Part shown: positions 8,530 to 16,912 of the stretch, one piece after another | Position numbering within the stretch: the stretch's first letter is position 1 | Layout of the letters: each line of letters opens with the position of its first letter | DNA from: an uncultured Mordavella sp. | GTDB taxonomy: Bacteria > Bacillota > Clostridia > Lachnospirales > Lachnospiraceae | NCBI GenBank assembly: GCA_902406105.1 | Contig: CABPCP010000022.1 | Span: 1-45,901, forward strand | Direction of reading: 5' to 3' | DNA length: 45,901 nt | Program-made: the position numbers and the translations under genes | The notes under the pieces: generated by a model | What the model was told of the DNA's origin: nothing | What the model saw: the letters and a program-made list of their open reading frames with translations, nothing else | Database searches by the model: none

Positions 8530-9519
8530 TTAATTCTCCTTTATCGTCAGGAACAAAAGCTCCATGGTCAGTTCAAAATTCACATTTGCCTTCAGCCTGG
8601 TCTTTGCCTTCTCAAGGCTTTCCAGGATCAGCTCGATCCCTTCGTAAGAGCTTTTCTTCACCTGTTCCTTGATCACATTGATCTGGTCCTTAAACACCAC
8701 TTTCTCTACGTCCTTGGTGGCCTTATACATCAGCACATCCCGGTACCATACCATCAGGATATCCAGATAATCATTGATCTCCAGCTTATATGTGGTAATA
8801 TGGTTTACCGCTTCGATGATCTCGTCCATCTCCATCTCATGGATATATTTCAGAAGCTGGAGCGCCTCCTCCCGGATCTCATTAAAATGCTCGGAACCAG
8901 CCAGCATGATCGCCCGTCCCATATTCCCCTGGGCAAATGCTGTACAGATATCTGCTTTATAGTCCGGCACCTCCAGCTTTTCCATCAGATACTTTTTGAT
9001 CAATGTATCCTTGATATTCCTAAGCTTTAACATCACACAGCGAGAGGTAATGGTAGGAAGCAGCAGATCCGCGTTCTCCGTAAGCAGCAGGATCACCACA
9101 TACTCCGGCGGCTCTTCAATGGTCTTCAGAAGCGCGTTCTGAGCCTGGACCGTCATGAGATCTGCTTCTGGAATGATGTAGACCTTATACGGACCCTGGT
9201 AAGGTTTCACGGAAACCGTCTGATTCACCTGTTCACGGATATCGTCCACACTGATGCTTCCAGGCTTCTCATGGACCACCCGGATAATATCCGGATGATT
9301 GCCGCTCTCCGCCTGGATACAGGAATGGCATTCATTGCACGGATCCGGCCCCTTTCTTTCACACAGAAGAGTGGCGGCAAAAAGATTGGCCAGCATCTTT
9401 TTCCCGGATCCCCTCTCTCCATTCAAAATATAAGCGTGTGATACCTTATCTTCTGTCACCGCGTTTTGGATATACTTGATGATGTCCTTATGGCCCACCA
9501 CATTTTTAAAACTTCCCAT
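8530..9519 (-). CDS. holB: DNA polymerase III clamp-loader subunit delta'
   Basis: 329 residues from the ATG at 9519, chosen because GAGGG lies 8 bases upstream; a further in-frame TTG at 9537 is less likely. It carries a modified P-loop GERGSGKKM, the zinc-binding cysteines CNECHSC (first Cys before it in ERKGPDP context), the sensor-like region ALLKTIEEPPEYVVILLLTEN and the SRC motif (TSRCVMLKL). The subunit loads the beta clamp at the replication fork. It overlaps the end of the guanylate-kinase-like gene by 14 bp. Confidence 0.9.
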   Translation of the reverse strand: MGSFKNVVGHKDIIKYIQNAVTEDKVSHAYILNGERGSGKKMLANLFAATLLCERKGPDPCNECHSCIQAESGNHPDIIRVVHEKPGSISVDDIREQVNQTVSVKPYQGPYKVYIIPEADLMTVQAQNALLKTIEEPPEYVVILLLTENADLLLPTITSRCVMLKLRNIKDTLIKKYLMEKLEVPDYKADICTAFAQGNMGRAIMLAGSEHFNEIREEALQLLKYIHEMEMDEIIEAVNHITTYKLEINDYLDILMVWYRDVLMYKATKDVEKVVFKDQINVIKEQVKKSSYEGIELILESLEKAKTRLKANVNFELTMELLFLTIKEN

Positions 9520-10093
9520 ACTGTATTCCCTCTGCAATTTCTTCTAAACATTGTAACTGATCTTGATTTCTGTATCTTCTGGTGATCCCGGCCTTTCTAA
9601 GATTCTCTTCGGAGAAATCTTCCTTGTCCGCCAGAAACCGTCTGCACAGTTCGTCATATCTTGGGACCATCTGGCGCCTCTCACGATCCAGCGCCCGGCT
9701 TAGCCGCTCCCCATCCTCTACTTCTATATAGATAGGAACCAAAACCGTTTCACCAAAATATTCCTTCATCTTCTGATAAGATTCCAATGTCCCGATCATC
9801 AGGTAATCCGCCTCATCAAGCCGGATCTGTCCGTCATCCACAGTAGCATATTTCCAGTCTCCGCACACCGTATGATACGTGCGCAGCTCGATCAGCCTGC
9901 CTTCTCTCTGGAACTGCTCCAGCCGTTCCTGTGAAACAAAGAAATACTCTACGCCGTCCCGCTCTCCTTCCCGGACCGGCCGCGTGGTATACAGAACCAC
10001 CCGTTTCAGAGCCGGAAAACGTTTTTGCAGTTCTTTATACATGGTGTCCTTTCCAGAAGAACTTTTCCCCATGATATAGTATATTTTACCCAT
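9506..10093 (-). CDS. Divergent guanylate-kinase-like nucleotide kinase
   Basis: 195 residues. It begins with a P-loop, GKSSSGKDT, that differs from the usual guanylate-kinase GPSGAGKST. It keeps the GMP-site hallmark TTRPVREGERDGVEYFFV, but the usual GNxYGT element is replaced by CGDWKYATVDDG. It occupies the place of thymidylate kinase (tmk) in the Bacillus yaaO-tmk-holB order. It overlaps the decarboxylase-like gene by 8 bp and holB by 14 bp. Guanylate-kinase fold is clear; actual GMP kinase activity is uncertain because of the changed motifs. Confidence 0.8.
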   Translation of the reverse strand: MGKIYYIMGKSSSGKDTMYKELQKRFPALKRVVLYTTRPVREGERDGVEYFFVSQERLEQFQREGRLIELRTYHTVCGDWKYATVDDGQIRLDEADYLMIGTLESYQKMKEYFGETVLVPIYIEVEDGERLSRALDRERRQMVPRYDELCRRFLADKEDFSEENLRKAGITRRYRNQDQLQCLEEIAEGIQYGKF

Positions 10094-11498
10094 TTGTCCA
10101 AACCTCGATCCGTCCGTCTTGTTCCAGACCTTCCACGAAGAAGCCCTGCTCCCGGCGGCGTTTCAGGATTTCCACCGCCTCGGCATTGATCCTCTCTCCC
10201 GGCACGATCAGCGGAATTCCGGGAGGATACAAGTAGGCGTACTCCATCGAAACAGCGCCTTCACTTTCTTCCCAGGAGATGCTCCGCCCATGGCCGCCTT
10301 CCCGCCTTCTGGCAGCCTCCGCGCTGGTAAACACCTGCTCCAGCCTCGGATACTGTACTTCACTATAAGGCTTGCTAGCATTATACATCAAACCAGACAT
10401 TTCATCAATGTCAAATAATGCCCTGGAAAGCCGTTCCATCCCCTCATCTGTATCACCTGGCGAAGTCATGGCCAGCACGTAACCGCCTGCCGCCATCTCC
10501 ATTTGAAGCTGGTATTTGTCCAGCAAAAGCTTATATAGCTCCCGCCCATTCATCCCTGCTCCCGTCCCCTGGATCACCAGTTTAGAAGGGTCTTGATCCG
10601 GCCGCTGGATCAGCTTAAGCCGCCGCAGTCCTGCCAGTTCTTTTCGCAGACGTTCCAGTCGCTCCACATAAGGCGGCCACAGCTTTCCGCCGCAGGTTTC
10701 CAGCTGATGGATACAGTAATCAATACTGGCCATCAGAACATAGGAAGGACTGCTGGTCTGCAGCATATCCAGATAACGTCTGACCTCTGCCCGGTCCACG
10801 ATCGGTCCATTGATGTGCAAAAGGGCTGTCTGAGTTAAAGAGGGGAGAGTTTTATGAAGACTGTGCACCACAAGATCGGCGCCTTTCGTGTTAGAATTCT
10901 CAGGAAAATAAGGGTGGAAGCCAAAGTGGGCTCCGTGAGCCTCATCTACGATCAGCGGAATCCCCTTCTCATGGACTTCTCTGGCGATGTCCGCCACATC
11001 AGAAACGACGCCCTCATAAGTGGGGGATACGATCACCACTGCCCGGATCTCCGGATGCCTTTTCAGAGCCGCCCTCACATCTTTTGCGGCAATCTGCGTA
11101 TTCACCCCAGCTTCTTGATCAAAGCCCGGATATAGATAGATGGGCTTCAATTCTTTCATATAAACCGCGTGATATACAGACTTATGACAGTTTCTTGCCA
11201 CAAGTACAGTATCACCCTTTTTCGTTACTCCGGCGAGGGCGCTTAAAATCCCCACCGTACTCCCATTGATCAGGAAATGGGTCTCCTCCGCGCAAAAGAC
11301 TTCTGCCGCCCGCTCCTGGGCCTCCTTTAGGATACCTTTCGCATGATGCAGATCGTCAAATCCCTCGATCTCTGTAATGTCGATCTGATACAGTTTCTCC
11401 AGGCCCGCTATGCCCGGCCGCCTTTTGTGGCCGGGCATATGGAACCCATAATGATCAGATTCTCCGTATTTTCTCAGCTTATCGTATAGTGTATCCAT
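10086..11498 (-). CDS. Orn/Lys/Arg decarboxylase-family PLP enzyme
   Basis: 470 residues of the fold-type I PLP family (YaaO/SpeA-like). Seen: YGFHMPGHKR at the N-terminus, the cofactor-pocket region VDEAHGAHFGF with its aspartate, and the PLP lysine in HSLHKTLPSLTQTA; the C-terminal domain closes with a PPGIPLIVPGE motif. Such enzymes decarboxylate arginine, lysine or ornithine for polyamine synthesis; substrate cannot be told here. It lacks the N-terminal receiver-like wing domain of inducible decarboxylases. The ATG shares a base with the pgi stop (TAATG). Confidence 0.9.
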   Translation of the reverse strand: MDTLYDKLRKYGESDHYGFHMPGHKRRPGIAGLEKLYQIDITEIEGFDDLHHAKGILKEAQERAAEVFCAEETHFLINGSTVGILSALAGVTKKGDTVLVARNCHKSVYHAVYMKELKPIYLYPGFDQEAGVNTQIAAKDVRAALKRHPEIRAVVIVSPTYEGVVSDVADIAREVHEKGIPLIVDEAHGAHFGFHPYFPENSNTKGADLVVHSLHKTLPSLTQTALLHINGPIVDRAEVRRYLDMLQTSSPSYVLMASIDYCIHQLETCGGKLWPPYVERLERLRKELAGLRRLKLIQRPDQDPSKLVIQGTGAGMNGRELYKLLLDKYQLQMEMAAGGYVLAMTSPGDTDEGMERLSRALFDIDEMSGLMYNASKPYSEVQYPRLEQVFTSAEAARRREGGHGRSISWEESEGAVSMEYAYLYPPGIPLIVPGERINAEAVEILKRRREQGFFVEGLEQDGRIEVWTNG

Positions 11499-12847
11499 TA
11501 CAATCTTTTTAACAATTCTTCTCTTTCTTTTTCATATCCCGGTTTGCCAAGCAGAGCAAACATGTTCTTCTTATAGCTCTCAACTCCCGGCTGGTTAAAT
11601 GGATTGACCCCGGAAATATAGCCGCTGACTCCGCAGGCAAACTCAAAGAAGTAGAAAAGCTCTCCCAGAGAGAATTCATCCTGGGCCGGGATATTTACCC
11701 GCAGATTCGGCACGTTTCCATCCGTATGGGCCAGGATCGTCCCGTTCATAGCGCTTTTATTTACAAAATCCACCGTTTTTCCCGCAAGGTAATTCAATCC
11801 GTCCAGGTCCACCGGTTCTTCCTGGAGCACCACTTCTTCTTTCGACTCTTCCACACACATCACCGTCTCAAACATGATCCGGCTTCCGTCCTGGATGAAC
11901 TGTCCCATGGAGTGAAGATCTGTCGTAAGATCCACCGATGCCGGGAAGATTCCCTTCTGATCTTTTCCTTCGCTTTCTCCATAGAGCTGCTTCCACCATT
12001 CAGATACATAATGGAGGCTTGGCTCATAATTAGCCAGGATCTCTACAGATTTCCCTTTTCTGTGAAGGATATTTCTGACAGCCGCGTACTGGAGCGCCGG
12101 GTTGTCGGCAAATCCATTCTCCAACGCCTGCTTCCTTCCGCTGGCCGCGCCTTCCATCAACCGGTCGATATCCGCGCCGCTCACCGCGATTGGCAGCAAA
12201 CCTACTGCCGTCAGCACGGAAAATCTTCCGCCTACATCATCCGGCACTACAAAGGTCTCATAGCCTTCCTCATCCGCCAGATTCTTAAGGGCGCCTTTCT
12301 CTTTGTCCGTTGTGGCGTAAATCCTCTTTGCCGCCGCTTCTTTGCCGTACTTCTTCTCCAGAAGTTCTTTAAACACGCGGAAAGCAATCGCCGGTTCTGT
12401 GGTTGTCCCTGATTTAGAAATAATATTTACTGAAAAGTCCCTGTCTCCTACCACTTGGATCAGATCCTTCAGATAGGTACTGCTGATGCTGTTCCCAGCG
12501 TAATAGATCTCCGGGGTTTTGCGGACTTCCTTTGAAACAGAATTGTAAAAACTGTGACGCAGAAATTCGATCGCGGCTCTTGCCCCCAGATAAGATCCGC
12601 CGATTCCGATCACGATCAGCACCTCTGAATCAGATTTGATCTTCTCCGCCGCCGCCTTGATCCGGGCGAATTCCTCTTTATCGTAGTCTACCGGAAGATC
12701 GATCCAGCCCAGGAAATCATTTCCCGCCCCGCTTCTTTCCACCAGTACTTCCTTCGCCTGCTGGGCGATCCGCTCCATAGCCTCAACTTCATGGCTTCCA
12801 ATGAACTTCTCTGCCTTCGAATAATCGAATGTCACTCTGTTTCCCAT
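11498..12847 (-). CDS. pgi: Glucose-6-phosphate isomerase
   Basis: 449 residues. Signature motifs are [28 protein letters not shown], the GPI signature [21 protein letters not shown], and a C-terminal [15 protein letters not shown]. The enzyme interconverts glucose-6-phosphate and fructose-6-phosphate in glycolysis. The ATG at 12847 is preceded by AAAGGAG at a good distance; an in-frame ATG 18 bases upstream lacks one. It heads the tightly packed cluster that runs down to rsmI. Confidence 0.96.
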   Translation of the reverse strand: MGNRVTFDYSKAEKFIGSHEVEAMERIAQQAKEVLVERSGAGNDFLGWIDLPVDYDKEEFARIKAAAEKIKSDSEVLIVIGIGGSYLGARAAIEFLRHSFYNSVSKEVRKTPEIYYAGNSISSTYLKDLIQVVGDRDFSVNIISKSGTTTEPAIAFRVFKELLEKKYGKEAAAKRIYATTDKEKGALKNLADEEGYETFVVPDDVGGRFSVLTAVGLLPIAVSGADIDRLMEGAASGRKQALENGFADNPALQYAAVRNILHRKGKSVEILANYEPSLHYVSEWWKQLYGESEGKDQKGIFPASVDLTTDLHSMGQFIQDGSRIMFETVMCVEESKEEVVLQEEPVDLDGLNYLAGKTVDFVNKSAMNGTILAHTDGNVPNLRVNIPAQDEFSLGELFYFFEFACGVSGYISGVNPFNQPGVESYKKNMFALLGKPGYEKEREELLKRL

Positions 12848-12927
12848 AACGACTCCTTTCCACATCTATGGCTGAATGTAAAATTTACCAGATATCTCTT
12901 ATATTTTAGCAAATCGCTATGTTTTAA

Positions 12928-13851
12928 TCAAGCCATAAACTCTTCCAGGATCTGCCGGATCAGCACGTCTTTCGGAGTCTGTACTTCCTCTTCTTCCTTC
13001 CGGTTTCTCTCTGGATTCTGCCGCTTCGCCTGTGCAGCCGCCCTCCCTTTATTCAGGTCTGGTTCCGAAAGGTCTTTCTCCGGAGCGGTTCCCCGGATTG
13101 GGATCACCGTTTCCGGCTGAGGCGTCTGCCGCGGTGTTTTCTCCGGCTGCGGTTCTGCATTTGGACGGATTTCCGGCCGCATCGGCTGAGGCTGTACCTC
13201 CGGCCCTGCCGGACGCTCCGGCTCCGCCTGGATTCCGGGTATCTCCTTTTCTTGGTATAGCTGAGTCCCTCTGGTCTCCGCCGCGCCGGCAGACGGCGCT
13301 TCCGGCGCCATTACTTGGATCTCCTTCTGATACGCCTTCTCGTATCGATGGAGACACACGTTTTCCAGGTAATCCACCATATAATTGCCTGCCGCCTCCA
13401 ACCGGTAATCCTCATCGGTGGACACATGCGCAAGGTAGATCAGCACCGCCAGTCCGGCGCCTGCCGCTCCCGTCCGCAGGACCATCTCGCTCATTCCGCC
13501 TGCGCTGTACCACGCGGCCGCTCCCAAAAGACCAAGCAGCAGACACAATCCCGCTGTGACCTTCTCCAGCCGTCTCCAGGTATGGAGCTTCACTCCGGCT
13601 ACTTTGTACTCGTACAGGTACTTGTCCACAAAAACCCGCACATTTTCCACCCGTTCGCTGACCATACAGGCATGTTCGAATTTGGCTCTCACCAGCCGCA
13701 TCAGGGGATGGGTGCTCTTCCCCATATTGCCCGCCGCCCGCGCCATCCGTTTCAAAGATGTGCTGGCCACACATTTGCTGGCGATCCCAACCGCCGTCAG
13801 AATCCCCATCAGCACAAATAAAATCTGCTTGTCCAGTATTGTCTCTAACAT
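12928..13851 (-). CDS. Membrane protein with Pro/Glu-rich cytoplasmic tail
   Basis: 307 residues, unrecognised. There is one hydrophobic segment near residues 8-28 and a pair near 93-112 and 116-137. From about residue 180 the chain is rich in proline, glutamate and glutamine (repeated PQPE/RPE elements), and it ends in a short conserved-looking helix (DVLIRQILEEFMA). The ATG directly follows a T-run, and its GGAGG lies inside the 3' arm of a terminator-like hairpin. The neighbours (mtnN, pgi) give no functional hint. Confidence 0.75.
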   Translation of the reverse strand: MLETILDKQILFVLMGILTAVGIASKCVASTSLKRMARAAGNMGKSTHPLMRLVRAKFEHACMVSERVENVRVFVDKYLYEYKVAGVKLHTWRRLEKVTAGLCLLLGLLGAAAWYSAGGMSEMVLRTGAAGAGLAVLIYLAHVSTDEDYRLEAAGNYMVDYLENVCLHRYEKAYQKEIQVMAPEAPSAGAAETRGTQLYQEKEIPGIQAEPERPAGPEVQPQPMRPEIRPNAEPQPEKTPRQTPQPETVIPIRGTAPEKDLSEPDLNKGRAAAQAKRQNPERNRKEEEEVQTPKDVLIRQILEEFMA

Positions 13852-13910
13852 AAAAAAGCCCTCCTTTTGCTTAGCATTATACTGGAAATCCGCAAAGAGG
13901 GCTTAAAAAC
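13852..13910 (-). terminator. Terminator-like hairpin overlapping the RBS of the membrane-protein gene
   Basis: On the minus strand AAGCCCTC (13897-13904) pairs with GAGGGCTT (13856-13863). The stem is extended by TTTGC/GCAAA past a 2-nt bulge and followed by TTTTTT and the ATG at 13851. The 3' arm contains the GGAGG ribosome binding site. A TATAAT lies in the loop without a good -35 element. Confidence 0.7.
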
Positions 13911-13981
13911 CGTTCTCCAGGAATCGACCTGGCATTGTCAGTTTCTGTCTTGTTTTAACCTGTCATGATCATGGTTTCCGG

Positions 13982-14674
13982 CTACATACTGCTCAGCAGT
14001 TCCTTGACCAGCCGCACGCTGTGGGTGATCGCCCGGCGCTCAAACTCCGGATAATCCATCTGGGCGCTGTTGTCAGCTTTGTCAGAAATAGCCCGAATTA
14101 TGACATACGAAACTTTGTTCAGGTATGCCGCCTGGGCAATTCCGGCTCCCTCCATCTCTGTGCAGAGCGGCTGGAACTGGCTGTGTATCCGGTCTTTTGC
14201 TTCCTGGGATGAGATAAACTGATCTCCGCTCACCACTCTTCCCAGAAATGTATGGATCTCCGGATTTGCCCTCTCATTCGCCTGGCGCGCTTTCTCCACA
14301 AGCTCCGCGTCCGCCGGAAACGCCAATACGTCCATCCGGGGAATCTGTCCTGCCGGATCTCCAAAAATAGTAGCGTCCATATCATGGTGCAGGGCGTCCG
14401 TAGAAATCACCATATCTCCAATATCGATCCGCGCATCCAGCGATCCGGCGATCCCTGTATTGATCAGCGCATCTACCCGAAAATCATCGATCAAGATCTG
14501 CGCGCAGATACCTGCGTTTACCTTCCCGATTCCGCTTCTAACGATTACCACATCCTGGCCGCACAGATTCCCCCTGCAGAAGGTCATGGATGCCTTTTCC
14601 CGTATCTCTTCCACCGTCATGGCTTCCTTTAACGCCTGTACTTCCTCTTCCATCGCTCCAATAATACCTATCAT
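13982..14674 (-). CDS. mtnN: 5'-methylthioadenosine/S-adenosylhomocysteine nucleosidase
   Basis: 230 residues, usual length. It starts with IGIIGAMEEEVQAL, contains the nucleoside-phosphorylase-fold motif INTGIAGSLD, the purine-site stretch GDQFIS, the ribose-binding CTEMEGAGIAQAA and the catalytic aspartate in RAISDKAD. It cleaves MTA and SAH to adenine plus the thio-sugar, recycling methyl-donor by-products and making precursors for AI-2. I chose the ATG at 14674, which has AGGAAAGGA upstream. The frame stays open to 15055, but that part is antisense to the TSCPD gene. Confidence 0.94.
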   Translation of the reverse strand: MIGIIGAMEEEVQALKEAMTVEEIREKASMTFCRGNLCGQDVVIVRSGIGKVNAGICAQILIDDFRVDALINTGIAGSLDARIDIGDMVISTDALHHDMDATIFGDPAGQIPRMDVLAFPADAELVEKARQANERANPEIHTFLGRVVSGDQFISSQEAKDRIHSQFQPLCTEMEGAGIAQAAYLNKVSYVIIRAISDKADNSAQMDYPEFERRAITHSVRLVKELLSSM

Positions 14675-14732
14675 ATCGTTTTCACGTCCTTTCCTGTGTC
14701 TCTTCCCTGATTTTACCACAGGAAAAATCAAT

Positions 14733-14761
14733 TTGCCACTACCCGTCAAGTTTGATATAAT
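14733..14761 (+). promoter_or_regulatory. Promoter of the TSCPD gene
   Basis: TTGCCA-N17-TATAAT, followed about 67 bases later by the start codon of the small TSCPD protein. Confidence 0.7.
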
Positions 14762-14827
14762 ACCGCTATGGCAGTTCCGTGATGTATTGGTTGCGAACAA
14801 AAACATAATTTTTTCAGGAGGTACAAT

Positions 14828-15073
14828 ATGGATTATAGACCCCACGGCGTCTGTTCCCAGCTTATCCGGGTAGACGTAGAAGATAATATCATAAAAAATG
14901 TAGAATTTGTAGGCGGATGCAGCGGCAATACCCAGGGCGTGTCCCGCCTGGTCCAGGGTATGGATGTACACGAGGCGATTTCCCGCCTGGAGGGGATCAC
15001 CTGCGGGAACAAGCCCACTTCCTGTCCCGACCAGCTTGCCTGGGCGCTGAAACAAGCCATTAGCCAGGCATAA
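14828..15073 (+). CDS. Small TSCPD-domain protein (TIGR03905-like)
   Basis: 81 residues containing the sequence TSCPDQLAWAL that names the TSCPD domain. Four cysteines (9, 31, 59, 66) may form a metal site. In larger proteins the same domain sits at the C-terminus of B12-dependent ribonucleotide reductases; the stand-alone form has no established role that I know of. TTCAGGAGGTAC precedes the ATG. Divergent from mtnN. Confidence 0.88.
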   Translation: MDYRPHGVCSQLIRVDVEDNIIKNVEFVGGCSGNTQGVSRLVQGMDVHEAISRLEGITCGNKPTSCPDQLAWALKQAISQA

Positions 15074-15098
15074 CGATCTCGGTTTATAAGATTGATAG

Positions 15099-15166
15099 AA
15101 GGGAAAAAGGATACTAAGCCTGTCGGCCTGGTATCCTTTCCCTGCTTATTCGTTCTCATTTTTTGG
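15099..15166 (+). terminator. Probable terminator of the TSCPD gene
   Basis: A stem of GGGAAA(aa)GGATAC with GTATCCTTTCCC encloses a smaller GCC/GGC hairpin; a T-run appears about 24 bases after the stem. It is placed correctly for the TSCPD transcript, but the distance to the T-run makes it imperfect. Confidence 0.45.
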
Positions 15167-15167
15167 C

Positions 15168-15318
15168 GTCAGAGGACCTGCAGCGGACATCACCGCGATG
15201 TCTCTGGCCCGTAACGTGGACCTACGTGGTTTCTCAATTTTCTCAATGTAAGGTCGAAATTATTTGTTAATAGTTTCTACTTCGCACCGACTGTGATGTC
15301 CGCTGCAGGTCCCCTGAC
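15168..15318. repeat. 151-bp element bounded by a 26-bp inverted repeat
   Basis: Positions 15168-15193 and 15293-15318 are reverse complements at 25 of 26 bases; each arm holds CTGCAG. The 99-bp spacer contains smaller inverted (AACGTGG...CCTACGTGG) and direct (TTGAGAAA) repeats and no open frame. It lies between two convergent genes. It could be a structured RNA, a miniature mobile element or an invertible segment; no target duplication is evident. Confidence 0.85.
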
Positions 15319-15368
15319 ATAATGCTTCTTATCGGGACTTCCGAGTAAAATATGGGTCATGAAATGTT

Positions 15369-15872
15369 TTAGTCAATGCCTGGTATAATCTCTGGCTCTT
15401 CGATAAAGACTCCGTTTGTGAAACTGCTGCTCATATCGCTGTTCGCCGAATGGATACACCGTACCCGGTAGTAATATCCGCCTTCTACTTCCAGCCTCCG
15501 GTTATCAGAAACTTTATCAATGTTCTGATTGAATTTCTGCCATCCATCGTAGATAGACCAATGATCATCGCCTTCCTGAGCTCGTTCCACTATCACGCTG
15601 ATTCCTACTTCTTCCACCACATGTGCCGCAATGGTGCTTCCTCCTGCATACAGCACGCCCGGCCCCAGCCGCACGGATTTCGAATATCCGGCCAACAAGT
15701 CTACACCCCTGGTTATCTTGGTATCGTAACCAATCGACTCGTCCTCATGGGTCAGATAGGAACCGTCTATCATCGGCCGTCCCTCTTCCGCTTTGACCTC
15801 GTTAAAAGAAATTCCGAACAATCCGGCCATCAATAAAAGGGCACAGCACAATGATAAAATCTTCTTTTTCAT
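15369..15872 (-). CDS. Small exported protein (DUF6147-like)
   Basis: 167 residues with a clear Sec signal peptide (MKKKILSLCCALLLMAGLFG, probable cleavage after VKA at about residue 28). The mature part has GLY/SER-rich beta-type sequence (GPGVLYAGGSTIAAHVVEEVGISVIVERA) and a YYYRVRCIHSA motif. I recall this pattern as DUF6147 but cannot verify it; function unknown. GGAGG lies 6 bases before the ATG. Presumably cell-surface or secreted. Confidence 0.8.
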   Translation of the reverse strand: MKKKILSLCCALLLMAGLFGISFNEVKAEEGRPMIDGSYLTHEDESIGYDTKITRGVDLLAGYSKSVRLGPGVLYAGGSTIAAHVVEEVGISVIVERAQEGDDHWSIYDGWQKFNQNIDKVSDNRRLEVEGGYYYRVRCIHSANSDMSSSFTNGVFIEEPEIIPGID

Positions 15873-15941
15873 CCATTACCTCCATACTTACCCCCGCCCT
15901 CATATAATAAGACACATAACTCGACAAAAACTGACGTAGTT

Positions 15942-16799
15942 TTATATATTAAAATGCAAATTATCAATAATTAATTCAAATTCCTGTTTTGTCATAGTTC
16001 CAATTAAAAAATATTCTATCCCATTGTATTTATAGCTTGCAGAATATCGTTTTTCATTTGTTCCCTTTACTTGATATTCTTTTATTTCGATTTCCTGTCC
16101 TTTTTTTTCTTTATAATATTGATCTGTGATTTTGTCTTCTACATCTATTCCATATGAAGCGTCTGTATAAGTTGTACTTATAATATACACTACATTTTCT
16201 TTCCCATATCTAAATTTCATCTCTGCCGTTTGAAGAGAATTGTCTATGTCAACAGAGGAAAACTGCATTCCTTCTGGATAAATTGACAGCCTCACCGGAT
16301 CTACGCCAAACGCATCCTTAATCTCCTGGTACGCTTCTTCCTCCTTCTCCTCCGCAAGCTTCAGATTGTCTTCATCAGAATCTACCTGTACAACTTCTCT
16401 TTCGCCTACCGCACGCCTCATCATCTCCACAATTCTCTCCGGTCCGCCCACACTGGTGATCCCAAGGATCAAGACCAAAGCCAGGACAGCCGCCAGATTC
16501 AACCCCATTCTGCTCAACCTTTTGCCCCTGGATTTCCTACGGCCTCCGCCTTCTTTTTGTTCTCTTTGGATCTGTTTCCCCAATTCCAGCGCCTCCCGGT
16601 CCTCCTGGGAGAGCTGTTCGTAGATCTTTTCTTTCTGATATTCTTCTATCTGTTTCTGCAGATTCTGACGGATTTCATCCTTCTTTTCCTCTGACAAGTC
16701 TTCCTGTTCAGATTCCTGGACGGCCGCTTTAATGTCATCCGCTTCTTTCCGCACTTCCTCTTTAATGATCTGTTCCAGTTCATTGGGTGTTTCTTTCAT
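15942..16799 (-). CDS. Membrane-anchored putative anti-sigma factor (DUF4367-like)
   Basis: 285 residues. A charged, Lys/Glu-rich cytoplasmic half (1-95) is followed by one membrane span (about 99-117). The extracytoplasmic half resembles the DUF4367 domain (VRLSIYPEGMQFSSVDI ... MTKQEFELIIDNLHF). Clostridial proteins of this build often follow ECF sigma genes and act as anti-sigma factors or their sensors. The nearest sigma gene (18036-18599) is on the same strand but murG lies inverted between them. The anti-sigma role is inference. Confidence 0.75.
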   Translation of the reverse strand: MKETPNELEQIIKEEVRKEADDIKAAVQESEQEDLSEEKKDEIRQNLQKQIEEYQKEKIYEQLSQEDREALELGKQIQREQKEGGGRRKSRGKRLSRMGLNLAAVLALVLILGITSVGGPERIVEMMRRAVGEREVVQVDSDEDNLKLAEEKEEEAYQEIKDAFGVDPVRLSIYPEGMQFSSVDIDNSLQTAEMKFRYGKENVVYIISTTYTDASYGIDVEDKITDQYYKEKKGQEIEIKEYQVKGTNEKRYSASYKYNGIEYFLIGTMTKQEFELIIDNLHFNI

Positions 16800-16819
16800 T
16801 CTACATTTCTCTCTTTCTC

Positions 16820-16847
16820 TTGACCAAATCCCTTAGAAACGTATAAT
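16820..16847 (+). promoter_or_regulatory. Promoter of murG
   Basis: TTGACC-N16-TATAAT, about 66 bases before the murG start. It lies in the divergent gap with the DUF4367-like gene. Confidence 0.65.
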
Positions 16848-16912
16848 ATATAATATAGTATAAAATGTTGTTAAGGTCAAAAAGATATTTTGGCCGCATT
16901 GGGGAGGTCGTT

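Noticed and set aside
14675..15055. N-terminal extension of mtnN
   Set aside because: The frame stays open, but it is antisense to the TSCPD gene and the family start with a ribosome binding site is at 14674.
15168..15318. Insertion sequence
   Set aside because: No transposase frame and no recognisable target-site duplication around the inverted repeats.
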